From Henckelia pumila (taxonomy: Eukaryota > Streptophyta > Magnoliopsida > Lamiales > Gesneriaceae): 64,000 bases of DNA. Under the pieces are notes generated by a model. The model was not told the origin of the DNA and did not search any database. It saw only the letters and a program-made list of their open reading frames with translations. Numbering within the stretch: the stretch's first letter is position 1; every line of letters begins with the position of its first letter. The stretch covers positions 16,044,622-16,108,621 of the forward strand of contig NC_133123.1 of assembly GCF_033568475.1 (NCBI RefSeq), given 5' to 3'. This document shows, one piece after another, positions 34,388-47,021 of this stretch. A program made the translations under genes and the position numbers.

Positions 34388-37300
34388 GCAATAAAATAAT
34401 GCTGCCATGTCTCAAGCACACGAACCAAGACATAGAACTCCTTGTCGTAGGTAGGATAATTCAACGCTGCTCCACTTAGCTTTTCACTGAAGTATGCAAT
34501 TGGTCGTCCATCTTGCATCAAGACACCACCAATTCCTACACCTGACGCATCACATTCAATTTCAAAAGTATTAGAAAAATCAGGTAATACAAGTAAAGGA
34601 GCATTAATTAATTTTTGTTTAATAATATCAAAAGACTTCTCTTGCTCCTCGCCCCAATGGAATAGAACGTTCTTCTTGATCACCGCAGTCATAGGAGCCG
34701 CCAAAGTGCTGAAATCTTTTACAAATCTCCTATAGAAACTTGCAAGACCATGAAACTCCGAACTTGACCAATAGAAGTAGGCGTTGGCCAATCTCGAATT
34801 GCACTTACCTTGTTCTCATCAATTTTAACACTTTGAGCACTCACAACAAAATCAAGAAACACAAGTTCTTTTGTACAAAACACACTTTTTCAAATTAGCA
34901 TAAAAATGTTCAGCTTTTAGTGTGATTAGCACAATTTTCAAGTGTTAAACATGCTCATTCAAGTTCTTACTATTCACCAAAATATCATCAAAATACACCA
35001 CAACAAATTTTCCAATATAAGCACGCAAAACATGATTCATCAACCTCATAAAAGTGCTAGGTGCATTAGTTAACCCAAATGACATAATCAACCACTCATA
35101 CAATCCGTACTTAGTTTTAAAAGCAGTTTTTTATTCATCACCTTCTCTCATCCGAATTTGATGGTAACCACTCTTAAGATCAATTTTACTAAAGATGCTA
35201 GAACCATACAATTTATCCAACATATCATCTAGTCTAGGAATAGGATGTCTATACTTGATGGTAATATTGTTAATGGCTCTACAATCAACACACATTCTCC
35301 ATGAACCGTCTTTCTTAGGCACTAACAAAACAGGTACAGCACAAGGAGACATAGACTCACGCACAAATCCCTTGTCAAGAAGTTCACTTACCTGCCGTTG
35401 TAGCTTTTTTGTTTCCTCCGGGTTACTCCTATAAGCTGGACGATTCGGCAATGCACTTCCGGGCACAATATCAATTTGATGCTCAATTCCCCTCAAAGGT
35501 GGTAATCCTTGAGGTAAATCCTCCTGAAATAGTTCTTCAAATTCCTGCAAGAGAGAAACAAGACTGCTCGGAAGATTTCCGGCTATATCACTTGTGTTAA
35601 GGAGAATCTCCTTATAGAAAATCAATACAAGTGGAGTATGCACATGTAAAATCTCTCGCAACTCACTCTTTTGGGCCATATATATTTTTTTATCGGCCTC
35701 TTTCCTCTCATTTTTGTCTTCATCTTTTTTTCTTTCATTTTTTTTTTCTAAGGTCATCTCACTTTTTTGTTCACTCTTTTTTTCGGCCTCTTCTCTCTTT
35801 TTCTTTTTCAAATGATCCTCCAATACTTGTTTTGGAGTCATTGGCAACAACACAACAGACTCTTTTTTCATAGTAAAAGAATAACGATTCTTAAAACCAT
35901 CATGTGTCACCTTCCTATCAAATTGCCACGGTATACCCAACAAGATATGACAGGCTTGCATAGGAACAACATCACACAACACTTCATCCTCATATTTACC
36001 AATTGAGAAAGACACCACAACTCGCCTAGTCACTCTCACTTCAGAACTATCATTAAACCACTGCAATTTATATGGTTGAGGATGCTTTAAAGTAGGCAAA
36101 CTCAATTTTTCAACAAGCTCACTACTCGCGACGTTGGTACAGCTACCCCCATCAATGATGACACTACACACTTTGTTTTTCACAAAGCATCTAGTATGAA
36201 ACAAATTTTTCCTTTGATTTTCGCCCTCCTCCTTTTGTTGCACATTCAACACTCTCCTAGTCACCAACAACTCACCAACAACTGCATTACATCCCTCGTC
36301 ATCGGGATCCTCCAACACAGACATATCATCATAATTCTCCTCCTCACTCTCCGATTCAATCTCACCACCATCATTCACAATCATTATTTTTTTATTAGGA
36401 CACTGACTAGCAATATGAAAAAGACCTTGACATCTAAAGAATTTAATGTCCCTAGAACGATTATTGGGAGTTTCAGATTTACCTTGCACTTCTTGCTTTA
36501 GATGTCAAGGTCAGAACGATTATTGGGAGTTTCAGATTTACCTTGCACTCCTTTGGCGTTTTTTGCTTGGTGTCAACTTTTGGTTTGGACACCGTCTTGA
36601 CATCCTCTCGTTTGCCAACATTTGGACGCCAAGGTATAGTAGTTCCTCCACACGAGGACACTCGACCAATGACTCTCCTTTTAAGCTGTAGCTCCACTTT
36701 CATAGCTAATTGTACCATCTTCTCAAGATCCACACAATGTCGTAGCTTCACTTGGTCTTGAATATCTCTATTCAAACCACACAGAAATCGAGTCATGGTT
36801 GCCTCACTATCCTCCTCAATGTTAGCCCGAATCATAGTAATCTCCAACTCCTTGGAGTAGTCCTCTACACTCCTCGAGCCTTGCTTCAAATTCTGCAATC
36901 GCTTAAACATATCACGATAATAGTAATTAGGAACAAACCTTTTCTTCATTATTTGCTTCATATCTTCCCATGTTTCAACAGGCCTCTCACGATTTCTCCT
37001 CCTAGTTGTAACAAGCTGATCCCACCAAATTAGAGCATAATCCACAAATTCAAAAACCGCTAACTTTATTTTTTTTGAATCGCTGTAGTTGTGGCAATTA
37101 AACACCGACTCCACTCTCATCTCCCACTCCAAAAAAGCCTCTAGATCAGATTTCCCTTGAAACGATGGAATTTTCATCTTAATTTCACTAATATTCCCAT
37201 CTTCTCTACCCCATTCAGTATATCTCCCTCGCATTGCTTATCTTCTATTTCTTCCATCCTCCTGACCTCGCCTATTCCTACGCGAATTCTCACCAAAACT

Positions 37301-37426
37301 CTCATCATCCTCACTAACTTCAAGTTTACTTATTCTTTCATGCATCGTTTCCAACACAGCTCTCATCGCTTCCCTTATCATCGTACTCAAATCTTCCTTT
37401 GAAAAATTTTGACTATTAGAACTCAT
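34388..37426 (-). pseudogene. Ty3/gypsy gag-pol remnant (gag, protease, reverse transcriptase, part of RNase H)
   Basis: Minus-strand reading from the Met at 37426 gives gag (FQGKSDLEAFLEWEMRVE, then WWDQLVTTRRRNRERP), a zinc knuckle (FRCQGLFHIASQCPNKK), aspartic protease (VIIDGGSCTNVAS), and reverse transcriptase (VPKKDGSWRMCVDCRAIN, SKIDLKSGYHQIRM, then [10 protein letters not shown] near 34990). RNase H begins ([15 protein letters not shown]) but stops at LETWQHY near 34388; the rest and integrase are missing. Damage: an in-frame TAA at 37238-37240, a 59-bp templated insertion at 36454-36512 that shifts the frame, a TAA at 35131-35133 in place of the usual Trp in the GDEWKTAF block, and further small shifts before RNase H. 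This is a non-functional remnant. Confidence 0.9.
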
Positions 37427-37997
37427 CGTACCTGCAAGAAAAGTTAGTAATAAAATTCCTCACACAAGTTGTCACAAATCCCTCCAAACGAATTCACTCA
37501 ATCACTCTTTTTTTTTCACTCAAATATATGGAATAGCTTATGCTTTGTGATTTTAAATATCAAACTCACAAGTTCAAAACTTGTAAACACTTGTCAATCG
37601 ACTCACGTAGATTGCACAAAAAACAAGAAATTGACTGTATGAAGATTGAAATAGACTTGACACCCAAGACTCACAAGACACAAGAAATTATGACCACAAG
37701 TTATTTTGCTTCCCTTTTTTTTTTTTGACAATTTCAGTCTCTATTTTTTTTTTGTGACCGATTTCAAACCACTTTTTTTTTTTTTATTTCGAATTTTCGC
37801 TTCCTTTTTTTTTGAAATTATAACTTGTAGCACAAGACACGAGACTTGGATAACAAGTTTGAAAGTAAAGACACATAAATTTGATATAAGATAGATGAAG
37901 AACGAAGAACGAAGGATGACGAATGACGAAAACGAAGAGCACGAAGAACACGAAGAACAGATGAAGATAAGATACTTATTTGATTCAAAACCTTAAC

Positions 37998-38009
37998 TTT
38001 GATACCAAA
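37998..38009 (-). promoter_or_regulatory. Primer binding site of the gypsy remnant
   Basis: On the minus strand the LTR ends ...CATATCA and is followed by TTTGGTATCAAAG. TGGTATCA is the usual match of plant gypsy elements to the 3' end of initiator tRNA-Met. Confidence 0.7.
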
Positions 38010-38822
38010 TGATATGAATTCTTAATGTATGGAAGACAAACACGACTATATTAAAATCGTACCCTCAATCCAATAACAAAAGAAATCAAGAAATTGCCCA
38101 ATCTTGAAAACAAGTAAAGGTTTTGGATTATTCACCTCTAGTTTACTTGAAACTAGCAACAAACAATCACGAAGAGAAAACAATTGATCACAACGGGACC
38201 TTCAGAAAACCTGTTTCTGACAACCCACGAGGATAATCAATCGACAAATGCCACAAAGTTGAAAACTTTGATAAGTTTGATTTTTTTGAGCAAGCAAAAA
38301 GCTTAATAAAAATTCTAGAGAGAATTTTAATTGATCAATATCAAAAATCTGAATTCTATATCAATAATGAATGTTTTTATTGTATTTATAATACAACTAC
38401 AAATAATAAAAAAATATCGTGAAATAACTCAAAAATATATCTAAAGATATGATAATATCTTCCTAAAAGTTTCCTAGTAGGAATAAAAGACTCAAAATAA
38501 GAAAAATAATGCCAAAAATATCAAAAGTCTCGCACACACACAAACAAGCCGAACTATGTGTAAAAACATGAGGCGCGGGTGCGCAAGGATGACGCGCGGG
38601 CGCGCATAGCTCTCTGTCCGTCAGGCGCGGGCGCACGTCAAGAAGGCACGGGCGCACATGGGCTTCTGTCCATCCTCTTCAAAACTCACACAGATGCGCG
38701 CGGGCGAGCGATGGAAGTGGCGCGGGTGCGCATGCCTCTCCGGTCCTGTCACCTATTTTTGTGTTTTCTTTGATATTTTCTCCACTCTCTTGACTTCTTT
38801 GGACTTCAATAAGATTGTAACA
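38010..38822 (-). mobile_element. LTR of the gypsy remnant
   Basis: The end next to the primer binding site (TGATATGAATTC on plus) is firm and shared with 21997. The other end is placed at TGTTACAATC (minus, 38822) but is uncertain. A TATAAATA box on the minus strand near 38384-38391 gives a plausible promoter in the middle of the LTR. The upstream U3 part holds five to seven GC-rich blocks (GGCGCGGGTGCGC type, 38570-38735) that stand out sharply from the AT-rich surroundings. Confidence 0.7.
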
Positions 38823-39032
38823 TTCTCCAAAGTATTCTTCAGACATTCCAATGCTTTCTTGACAATTCATCATCAACGATTGAAGTGCTTCCTTGAACTT
38901 CTTAGCTCGACCTCTCGTAATTGGTCCTCGAGGCATCTCCAACGGATCTTTAACCATGTGATCAACATGCGAGCTATCTGTAATCGCATCATACCCATTA
39001 TATCTTTTTATGGTATAGATTTTTTTTTCCAA
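38823..39032 (-). pseudogene. C-terminal end of a gypsy polyprotein
   Basis: The minus-strand frame contains MPRGPITRGRAKKFKEALQ, the short basic motif found at the very end of many plant gypsy polyproteins, directly before the LTR. Nothing of integrase precedes it; sequence becomes unrelated AT-rich DNA at about 39030. It therefore lies on the 'wrong' side of the LTR relative to the gag at 37426. Confidence 0.65.
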
Positions 39033-39692
39033 ATATTATATATTATTCTTAAATTTTAATAGTTCATATTTTAACTCAAATTTTTTTTGACGGTAACTCA
39101 AAATTTATTACTAGTATAAAATATATGTCAATTAATTAAGGACATATTAAAAAAATGAGATGTACAAACTTTTAATTTACCAATATTTTCTTAATTTTTT
39201 TAGATAAAGTGCAAAATGTTAAAGGATCTTGTTATTTCGTATCATTATTTTTACTGAATTATCTAAAAAATATTAACATAAAAATATTATTTTGAACTAT
39301 AATAATCATGATTTAAACATACACGCACTAAAATTTAAAATTACATGTATATGCTTTGAATTATATTTTGAAACAATTTATATATAAATTAACTACAAAT
39401 TTTACAGACAATATTTTATTTTAAAACAAAAAATTATTAAGATTGATGTTTATTTTATAAGACATGGTTATAAATTATATTAATTAATTTTTTAATCCAC
39501 AACAAAAATATGATGATATGGAATATAACATTAAAATATTAAAGCGTTGAAAATTTTGATTCAAAATTTTTGGAGTAAATTAAAATAAAATCAAAGATTA
39601 GTGATAAGTTGAAAGGAAAGGTTTTTAGTATTTATTTTGTAAATTTTAAAAAATTTAAGGATTAACATATTTAACTCTTACTTTTTGATTAA
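39033..39692. other. AT-rich spacer before Helitron B
   Basis: No coding or repeat structure recognised. It could be host DNA or part of the 5' region of Helitron A. Confidence 0.4.
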
Positions 39693-39796
39693 CTAGTAAT
39701 TCACCCGTGCAATGCACGGATTATATCTTGTGTATAATATAATTAAATTGGATTAAATTTATATTTCGAATATAAAAGTAAAATATAAACAAATTT

Positions 39797-41041
39797 AAAA
39801 AATTAATTATTTGCACTCCCAGTAAAAGAAGAAGGCAAGATAATACGTTTTCTTTGTGTAGATGCATTTGTTTCACCACGCAAAAGCGCATCATGAAGAC
39901 CTTTGTGCATTTCACATCTCAATTGTTTTTTATGCATCCGAACATATGTCAACCTTCCATATTCAACCATTGTGTATGCATCAACAATAAATTGTTGAAA
40001 AAGTTTTCTCGAAGACAAAATACTTGAAAATTCGATGTCCCTATCATGCAGTCGATAGGCAAAAATTCTCTTATACTCACTTTTTTTCTACCTCCAACAC
40101 TTGACTTGGATTCTGAGAATGGAATATCTTCTCGATAACCATCCTCACCATAGGGAGAAAAGTATAGGATACTGGAGAGATATATGCAGGATTCAACTCA
40201 TTGATATGTTTTAGTTGACCAATTTGTATTTCTACTAAAATATCTCTGTCTCCCAAAGCCTCATTAAAATATCCCACGATTAATGCAGCAACCTCGGAAA
40301 TAGAAGGAAGATTATATCGTTTTCCATCCTTATCTATTCTCCCAATCAGCTGTAATTTAATATCGGATTGTACTTCTACCATCATTCTTTCTTTGATCAT
40401 CCGAAAAGACTTGACCAAAACATTATTTTCATCTAACATGATCTTCAAATCAGAGACTATCTCCAGATGCAGATTATTTGTGTCGCTGTTTTTTCTGAAA
40501 AATATGTTTATTCGATATAAATGAATATTTTCTAATAAATTGACAAATACGATAAATAAAAAATAAGACATATTTTAAGGCATTTCTGACAGTAGAAATT
40601 TGATTAGTAATTTCATTTTCTGTGTCGTAAATATATAACTGCGCAAACTTCGGAGATGCACCTTCACATGGAAGTATGCTTCCAATTAAATGATAATTTT
40701 GACCATGAAGTTTAAACACTGAAGCGGAGCCACCTTGATTTAAACTTGAATCTATCTTCCCTCCCATCGACGTGAAATAAAACATACTAATGTACGATAT
40801 GATATTCTCAAGAAAATGTTTGCTTTTATCATTCACTTCATTTAAAAAATCATGCAATACTTCATGATGTTTTTTTTAAGGAGGAAGTTGTATTTTTCCT
40901 TGCATACAACACATGGAGTATTTAGGATTTTGAGATTTTTTAAAGGAGGAAGTTGTATTTTCCCTTGCATAACCTTTCTTCATACCAGAATATCGCACCA
41001 CAAAAATCACATCTGTATATTGGATTTCCTATATCCCAGTA
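39797..41041 (-). pseudogene. Helitron RepHel N-terminal remnant
   Basis: In minus-strand order: YRCDFCGAIFWYEER (zinc-finger-like CxxC, near 41035), MCCMQGKIQLPPL-type segment (near 40900, with a tandem duplication), FTSMGGKIDSSLNQGGSASVF (40857-40640), then after an intron NLPSISEVAALIVG (about 40480-40077), and finally FIVDAYTMVEYGRLTYVR to GKRIILPSSFTGS-like NASTQRKRIILPSSFTGS (40018-39830). These are the ordered N-terminal blocks of plant RepHel. The reading stops exactly where Rep should begin, and the hairpin end follows about 110 bp later. Confidence 0.8.
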
Positions 41042-44000
41042 ATCTATATAAAAAAGGACGTTGTTAACACACACATATTCCAAAAAAAAAAATGAAAAAT
41101 ACGTAACATAAAAAAATTAAATATGTTATAACTGAAAAATAAAAAAAATTCTTTTATAAATTTGAATAAAACATAAACTTGTTTTAAACTAAAACAACAT
41201 AAAACCAATATAATATAATTTTACCAATGGATGATTTTGAGATATTTTTGTCAAGATTGTCATGACTATGTTGAATGTCCAATATGTTAACTTAATTATT
41301 TGAATTGAATCAAATTCAACTGCAAAAAAAAATGTTATTAATTGATGATTATACTTATATCTTAAATATAATATCTTAAAATTAGGAAAAAAAACACGTG
41401 TAGTTATTAAAAAATTATATTGATAAACAAACGACAGTTTGTCGCCAGTATTAACAGCAGAGAGAGAAATCATCATCAATCGTTAGATCAATCATATCTG
41501 ATTTATTTTTAGTTGAGCTGCTAGACATTTAAGAAGAAGAATCTATATCAACTAAGCTCGATGAAGTAGCTGCACGTATACCGATGTTAAAAAAAACAAA
41601 TATAATAATTTGAGTAGACAAATAACAAAAAAATAACGCATGAAAAAAATATCATACCATTTGTGATCTCACTTAATGGATATTTTGATGTTGTCAATAC
41701 CATCTTAATTTATGTTGGCTGAAAACAGTTTTATTATATGTTAATTCTTTATATTGATTATTTGCATCATGTTATGTATGTTACATCTTGATTTATCAAC
41801 ACTTTGAGATGTTGCTTTTAATTATAAACGATTTTAGGTAATTATTTTATAGATGTTCTCTTAGAAGGATTCGATATATGCATATATTGAAAATGATTTA
41901 AAGTGATTGTTAGCTTAGAATCTTAGATTAGTTAATATAATCATCTGCACAAGTATAATATTAATTCAACAATGTTTTGTTTATTTGCAGGTTATCAATT
42001 TAGAAGGACTACTTATATCTTATCAAGAAAGTTAAGTCTATGGTAGATAATGCATTTTTATTAGAAATTTATTGATAAACATCTAGATATCATTTTAAGT
42101 TGATGTTTATCCATATATATATCAATTTCAGATGCATATAAGCAGAAGGAGTTCGATTGAAAAATGATGCGTAAGGATAATTTTTTCAACTTGTATTTCA
42201 AACATTAAATATACGGTATGAATAACTCAAAAATTCAATCCCAAAAAGTAAATTAAAAGTATACTTAATTATCTTTTGCTTGATTGTTAGTTTTCCGTCT
42301 CTTGTTGCCTATCCGTAGATTTTGTCAGTCGCTCCATAGTAATTTTGATTCTTCAAAATTCAGCAGCCTTTCATATGATTGAATGTTCTTCGCTATATCA
42401 TTGTGGGAACCTTATAGCCGATCTTGAATTTTTTTTTTATGATTATGTGATAATTGCTTATGAAAATATGTGAGTTTGAATTTGATCTTGTGTTTTGAAT
42501 TTCTCGAAATTGTGATTCGATGGTAAATGTTTTCAAGAATAATGTGAGAGGAGTGATTTAACTATATATGCTCTATATTTGAGAATCATGACTTATGGGA
42601 TTGACTCAATAACTGATAACCTATGTTTTATTTTTTTAAAAAAATTTATTTTGATTTAAATATATTACAATTTTATTATAAATTTTTAAACTTAAATTTT
42701 TTTAATCTAAATTTGGAATATATCCTAGTTGCTGTTATTTGATTGAAATTAAATCTGGCATTTAGTTAGATTTAAGTTACGAATTATTTTTATTGATTTG
42801 AAAAATATTTAAATGATATACTTTATTAAGAAAGAAAATATTGCTTATTTTTTTATTGATCACAATGTCTTATAATTTTACATTTAATTTCCAAATTTCA
42901 GGTTTTTTTAATATTTTGTGAAATAATTGGTCACAGTTTCTTATAATTTTACATGGAATTTTCCAATTTTAAGTTTTTTTTTAATCTTTTGTGGAATGTG
43001 CCTTATTTGTCCGAAAAATAGAAAATAAAATGTGTATTTGTGTTGAATATATAATAATTAAAATAAGAAATAATTTTGATTGATTTTTTAAAATTTTGAT
43101 TGGTAGTTCTATATTTAGAAAACTAAGACAAATATTATGGTATTGATTGACATAATTGTTTGTTTTTCAACATTATTACTTTGTTTACAACCATAATTAG
43201 TAAATATTATTCCTAAGCTACCGTGTTATAAATATTTACCATTTTTCATAATATTCATTGTTTAGTGTCGAGTGTTTAAATTTTTTTATGCATTATTAAG
43301 TTATTTAAAGTCATAAAATTTATCTGTATGTTTACGGTTAGGGATTGAGTCCTATTTTCCTATTTTAATTGCTAAGTTGATTGGCCGGTAAAAAAATTAT
43401 TACAATATTTGTATCAATTTTTAACTTGCATTTTTAAAATCTAATATGGAATATCTCACACTTTAAATATTTTCTTTGACAATGAATTTTTATTGTTGAA
43501 TTTTAAATTAAATTAAAGAATCATAATGATGAATGTTTTGATTTGTTAGTCGATACTGTGTATAAAAAAAGTAAATATGTTCAAAAATTTTGTTAGGTGA
43601 TAATATTGATCGTATTTTGTTGTAATTATTGCATTGATTTTTTAATATGTTTTTTAATCTATTATGGGAGGTATTATATTTGCATGTATTTGATTGAAAC
43701 TAAAATATGTATTTATGTAGAGATTTAAATTAAATTAAATATTCAGTTTTATTTATAGATTTGAATCGTTTATTTAATTAATAGGTTTTATATTTAAAGT
43801 TAGACATTTTTTATTAATAATTAATGCTCACCGTTTACACTATTTTATCTATTTGTATTTTATTAATTTAATTATTTGAAGGTATTAATTTAACCAAGAC
43901 TTTTTTAAATGTTTAAAATTTAAAATAAATTAAGTGATTATTTAAATATTCAGTTTTATTTATAGATATTTTGAATCGTTTATTTAATTATTAGGTTTTA

Positions 44001-44160
44001 TATTTAAAGTTAGACATTCTTTATTAATAATTAATGCTCACCGTTTACACTATTTTATCTATTTGTATTTTATTAATTTAATTATTTGAAGGCATTAATT
44101 GAACCAAGACTTTTTATAATGTTTAAAATTTAAAATAAATCAAGTGATTATTTTATTTAC
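41042..44160. other. AT-rich 5' region of Helitron B with a tandem duplication
   Basis: Very AT-rich, with no supported gene. A direct duplication of about 215 bp lies at roughly 43735-43945 and 43946-44160; both copies include TTAATGCTCACCGTTTACAC. Confidence 0.55.
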
Positions 44161-44428
44161 GGTACATTTTATATGTAATTATTAAATCTTCTAAATTGGT
44201 TATATTATTAAAGAAATATATTAATAATTTAAAATTTTATATATTAAAGCATTTATTTAATATATACATATTACTAAAATTATTGAATTTGTATAGATTA
44301 ATTGAGCAAATTTTAAAATTATAATTTATTTATTATTATATTTGTATTATTTATTTTTCTACATTTAAAGTGTAAATTTTAGCAAATGAAAACGTTATAA
44401 ACTATGCAATTTGACTTATCTTTATAAA

Positions 44429-44467
<39 letters not shown>

Positions 44468-44588
44468 GTATGAAAATAATTGAACCGTTCGTAGCATTTA
44501 GAACATAAACAGAAATAAGTTGTCTTAGTTTTCCTTTTTTAGCTAATTATTTTTGGCTGGATTTTACTATATTTGGCAAAAACTAAGT

Positions 44589-44631
<43 letters not shown>

Positions 44632-45354
44632 TTACATTTTCAAACTTTTTAAAAGAGCGTCGTCTAGAATATTTGGTGTATTGACTTTCCATAAATCTAT
44701 ATTATGTATCTTAATTAGAACCTTGATATAAATTTACTTAACATATTTTAAAAAATAATTAACATTTTTAATCAAATTTATTAATCGACAAAAATTTTAA
44801 TTTTTTGAAAAATATTTATTTTTAAAAAATTCTGATAGAAAAATAATATATGATTTTTTATAATTTCTTTATATATTCTTTTTATTAGTAAGAGTTATCT
44901 CAACCAAGATAAAGAATTTAATGTAATCACATAAAATTGGTATGCCCATTTAAAGATTATCTCAAATGATATAAGTATTTCTTATAAATATGGTAAATAT
45001 TTTAAAACGAATCAATTTTTTTTTGAAAATAATATTATCTTATGTATTTTTTTAAAGAAAATTTAACCTCCTTAATTCTGTAAACTTTCTAAATTTTAAT
45101 TCTAAAATAGTTAAATTGTATTATTTATGGAACATTTTATATATAATTGAGAAACATTTTAAATTCGTTGTATTATTATTGAAATATAGCATTTATTAAA
45201 ATTTCTCATATATGTGGTACTTTGTTTCAAAATTTGATTTGAAGCAAATTTTCAGACGAATGTTGACCCATATAAATTTTAATTATAAATTACAAAAAAA
45301 AATTTCATTTATTGAAAATTTTATATATAATTGGGAAATCTTCAAAATTTTGTT

Positions 45355-45437
<83 letters not shown>

Positions 45438-45989
45438 GCATTTATTGAAGATTTCACATATATATGATAATTTTTTGAAAAGTTTGTTTGTTGGCGTTGG
45501 GAGCATGTATTCAGACAAATTTAATTCCGTATAAAATTTTTTATGAAGCAAATTCGAAATACTAAATGAAAGAAATTGTTATATAATACATTTGTACATT
45601 ATTATTTATAGTATTGTAAGAGATTTTGAAATATATATGAACTCAAATAATTAATTATATTTGTATAAAGTGATTAAGCAAATTTTAAATTGAAAATTGA
45701 TTTATTATTATATTTATAGTATTAATTAATATCTACCAATTTAATCGTAAGTTTTTGGCAAATTAAATTATTATAAAGTAAGTTAATTTGAATCAATTAT
45801 ATTTGTGCATTATATATATAGATATATATTAAAATGAAAACTATTTCTAAATAAGTAATATTTAAAATGAATTTTGGTGCATTAAACATATAAATAGAAT
45901 TAAATAAAGTTTGTTTCCTGTTTTAGCTAAAAGTTTTTGACGGGATTTTACTATATTTAGCAAAAACTCAGTTATTATATATATATAGA
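44161..45989 (-). repeat. Two related Helitron 5' ends
   Basis: Read on the minus strand, both 44631 and 45989 start A|TCTATATATATA, continue ATAATAACT(T/G)AGTTTTTGC(C/T)AAATATAGTAAAATCC and then share several hundred diverged bases. TC after an A is the Helitron 5' end. Pure microsatellites occur here: (TA)n at about 44438-44465 and 44593-44629 and (TTA)n of about 26 units at 45358-45436. Confidence 0.6.
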
Positions 45990-46610
45990 TTAAAGTTTAA
46001 GATAAATTATTTTAAGATTTTTTTTAAGGATAACTTATTTTATGAATTTGAGGTTACTAATGAATTTAATAAAAAATAAATAACAATTAATTGAAGGACA
46101 ATATTGTCAATAAATGATATAAAAATTGATGATGGAGTTTGAATAACACTTCGTTTAGAATATATAAATATTACAAATAGAAATAGGTGTCATGTGATGA
46201 ATCTCAGTCATTAGCATACCTATCTTTTAAGAAAGAAGAGGTTTTTAGAAGCTTTTTATGATAGATTTAATATCTCATGATTTGTCACGTCAATAATATA
46301 TTATTAATTAAGTTTATGTGTAAAAATACGAACTATTGGATGCATGATTTGGATATTATCCTTAGTGTAGATCTCATCAACCGCTTTTTAGAACCCTATC
46401 TTTTACAAAAGAAGAGTATTATTCACAATTTTTTTTTTGAAATCAGTGTAATTTACAATCTAAAAAATAGTGGTAACACTCCATCTTATTTAATTTATTG
46501 TTAGACATGATTGCTCTCATAATATCTTGTCTTATATGATAAAACATTAAGGGAGAATAGTTTTTTTTTATTGACTTGCACATTTTTTTATTTTAGTCCA
46601 TTAATTTTTC
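45990..46610. other. AT-rich spacer, no gene
   Basis: I see no supported coding region or element between the Helitron 5' end and the foldback element. Confidence 0.45.
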
Positions 46611-46796
46611 AAATTTTATTTTTGATTTGATACACTAACTTTTGATTTTCTGCTATTTTGGTCAATCGAATAACGTGACATCGGAAAATATTAACGTGAC
46701 ATCGGAAAAACTGACATGTCAAACTGTCTCGTCAGCAATTGGACCAAAATAACCGAAAATCAAAAGTTAGTGCATCAAAACCAAACTTTATATTTT
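46611..46796. mobile_element. Foldback MITE-like element
   Basis: The left arm (46611-46666) and right arm (46738-46796) are imperfect reverse complements that share GAAAATCAAAAGTTAGTG and a TTGG(T)CCAAAATA block. The centre holds two copies of AACGTGACATCGGAAAA. No unambiguous target duplication was found, so the class is unknown. Confidence 0.6.
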
Positions 46797-47021
46797 AGTT
46801 TTTTTTTAAAAAAATTGTTAGAGTACTTTATCATATATAAATAAAGAGTAAAATTTAATTTGGTATACGAACTATTGGTTAAAAAAATTTATTTTCATCT
46901 TAAAATATTAACATTTATTCCCAACACATTTCATATGACAAAATTACCCCTTTCCGACTGTCAAATTTACTTCCACAATAAAAAAGACCTAAATCACTCA
47001 TCATCTATTTATGTTATTGTT

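Larger units (their letters stand above)
39693..44631 (-). mobile_element. Decayed Helitron (Helitron B)
   Basis: The 3' end is a clear hairpin on the minus strand (CCGTGCATTGCACGG), then GTGAATTA and CTAG (39693-39696) followed by T. The 5' end is placed at 44630-44631, where the minus strand reads A|TCTATATATA...ATAATAACTTAGTTTTTGCC; a related 5' end lies at 45988-45989. The coding remnant at 39797-41041 contains only the N-terminal part of a RepHel gene. Rep and helicase domains are deleted, so it could move only with help from another copy. Confidence 0.7.

Noticed and set aside
35195-37402. Plus-strand ORFs of 60-100 codons
   Set aside because: They are antisense shadows of the gypsy gag-pol remnant.
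38010-38364. A short 355-bp LTR bounded by TGATATGAATTC and GAATTCTATATCA
   Set aside because: It would leave the TATA box outside the LTR; a longer LTR reaching the pol end at about 38822 fits promoter and neighbours better. Not fully excluded.
42720-42750. A further Helitron 3' end at CCTAGTTGCTG
   Set aside because: No hairpin precedes the CTAG on either strand.
45212-45551. ORFs rich in Tyr or Asn on both strands
   Set aside because: They are translations of the (TTA)n microsatellite, not genes.
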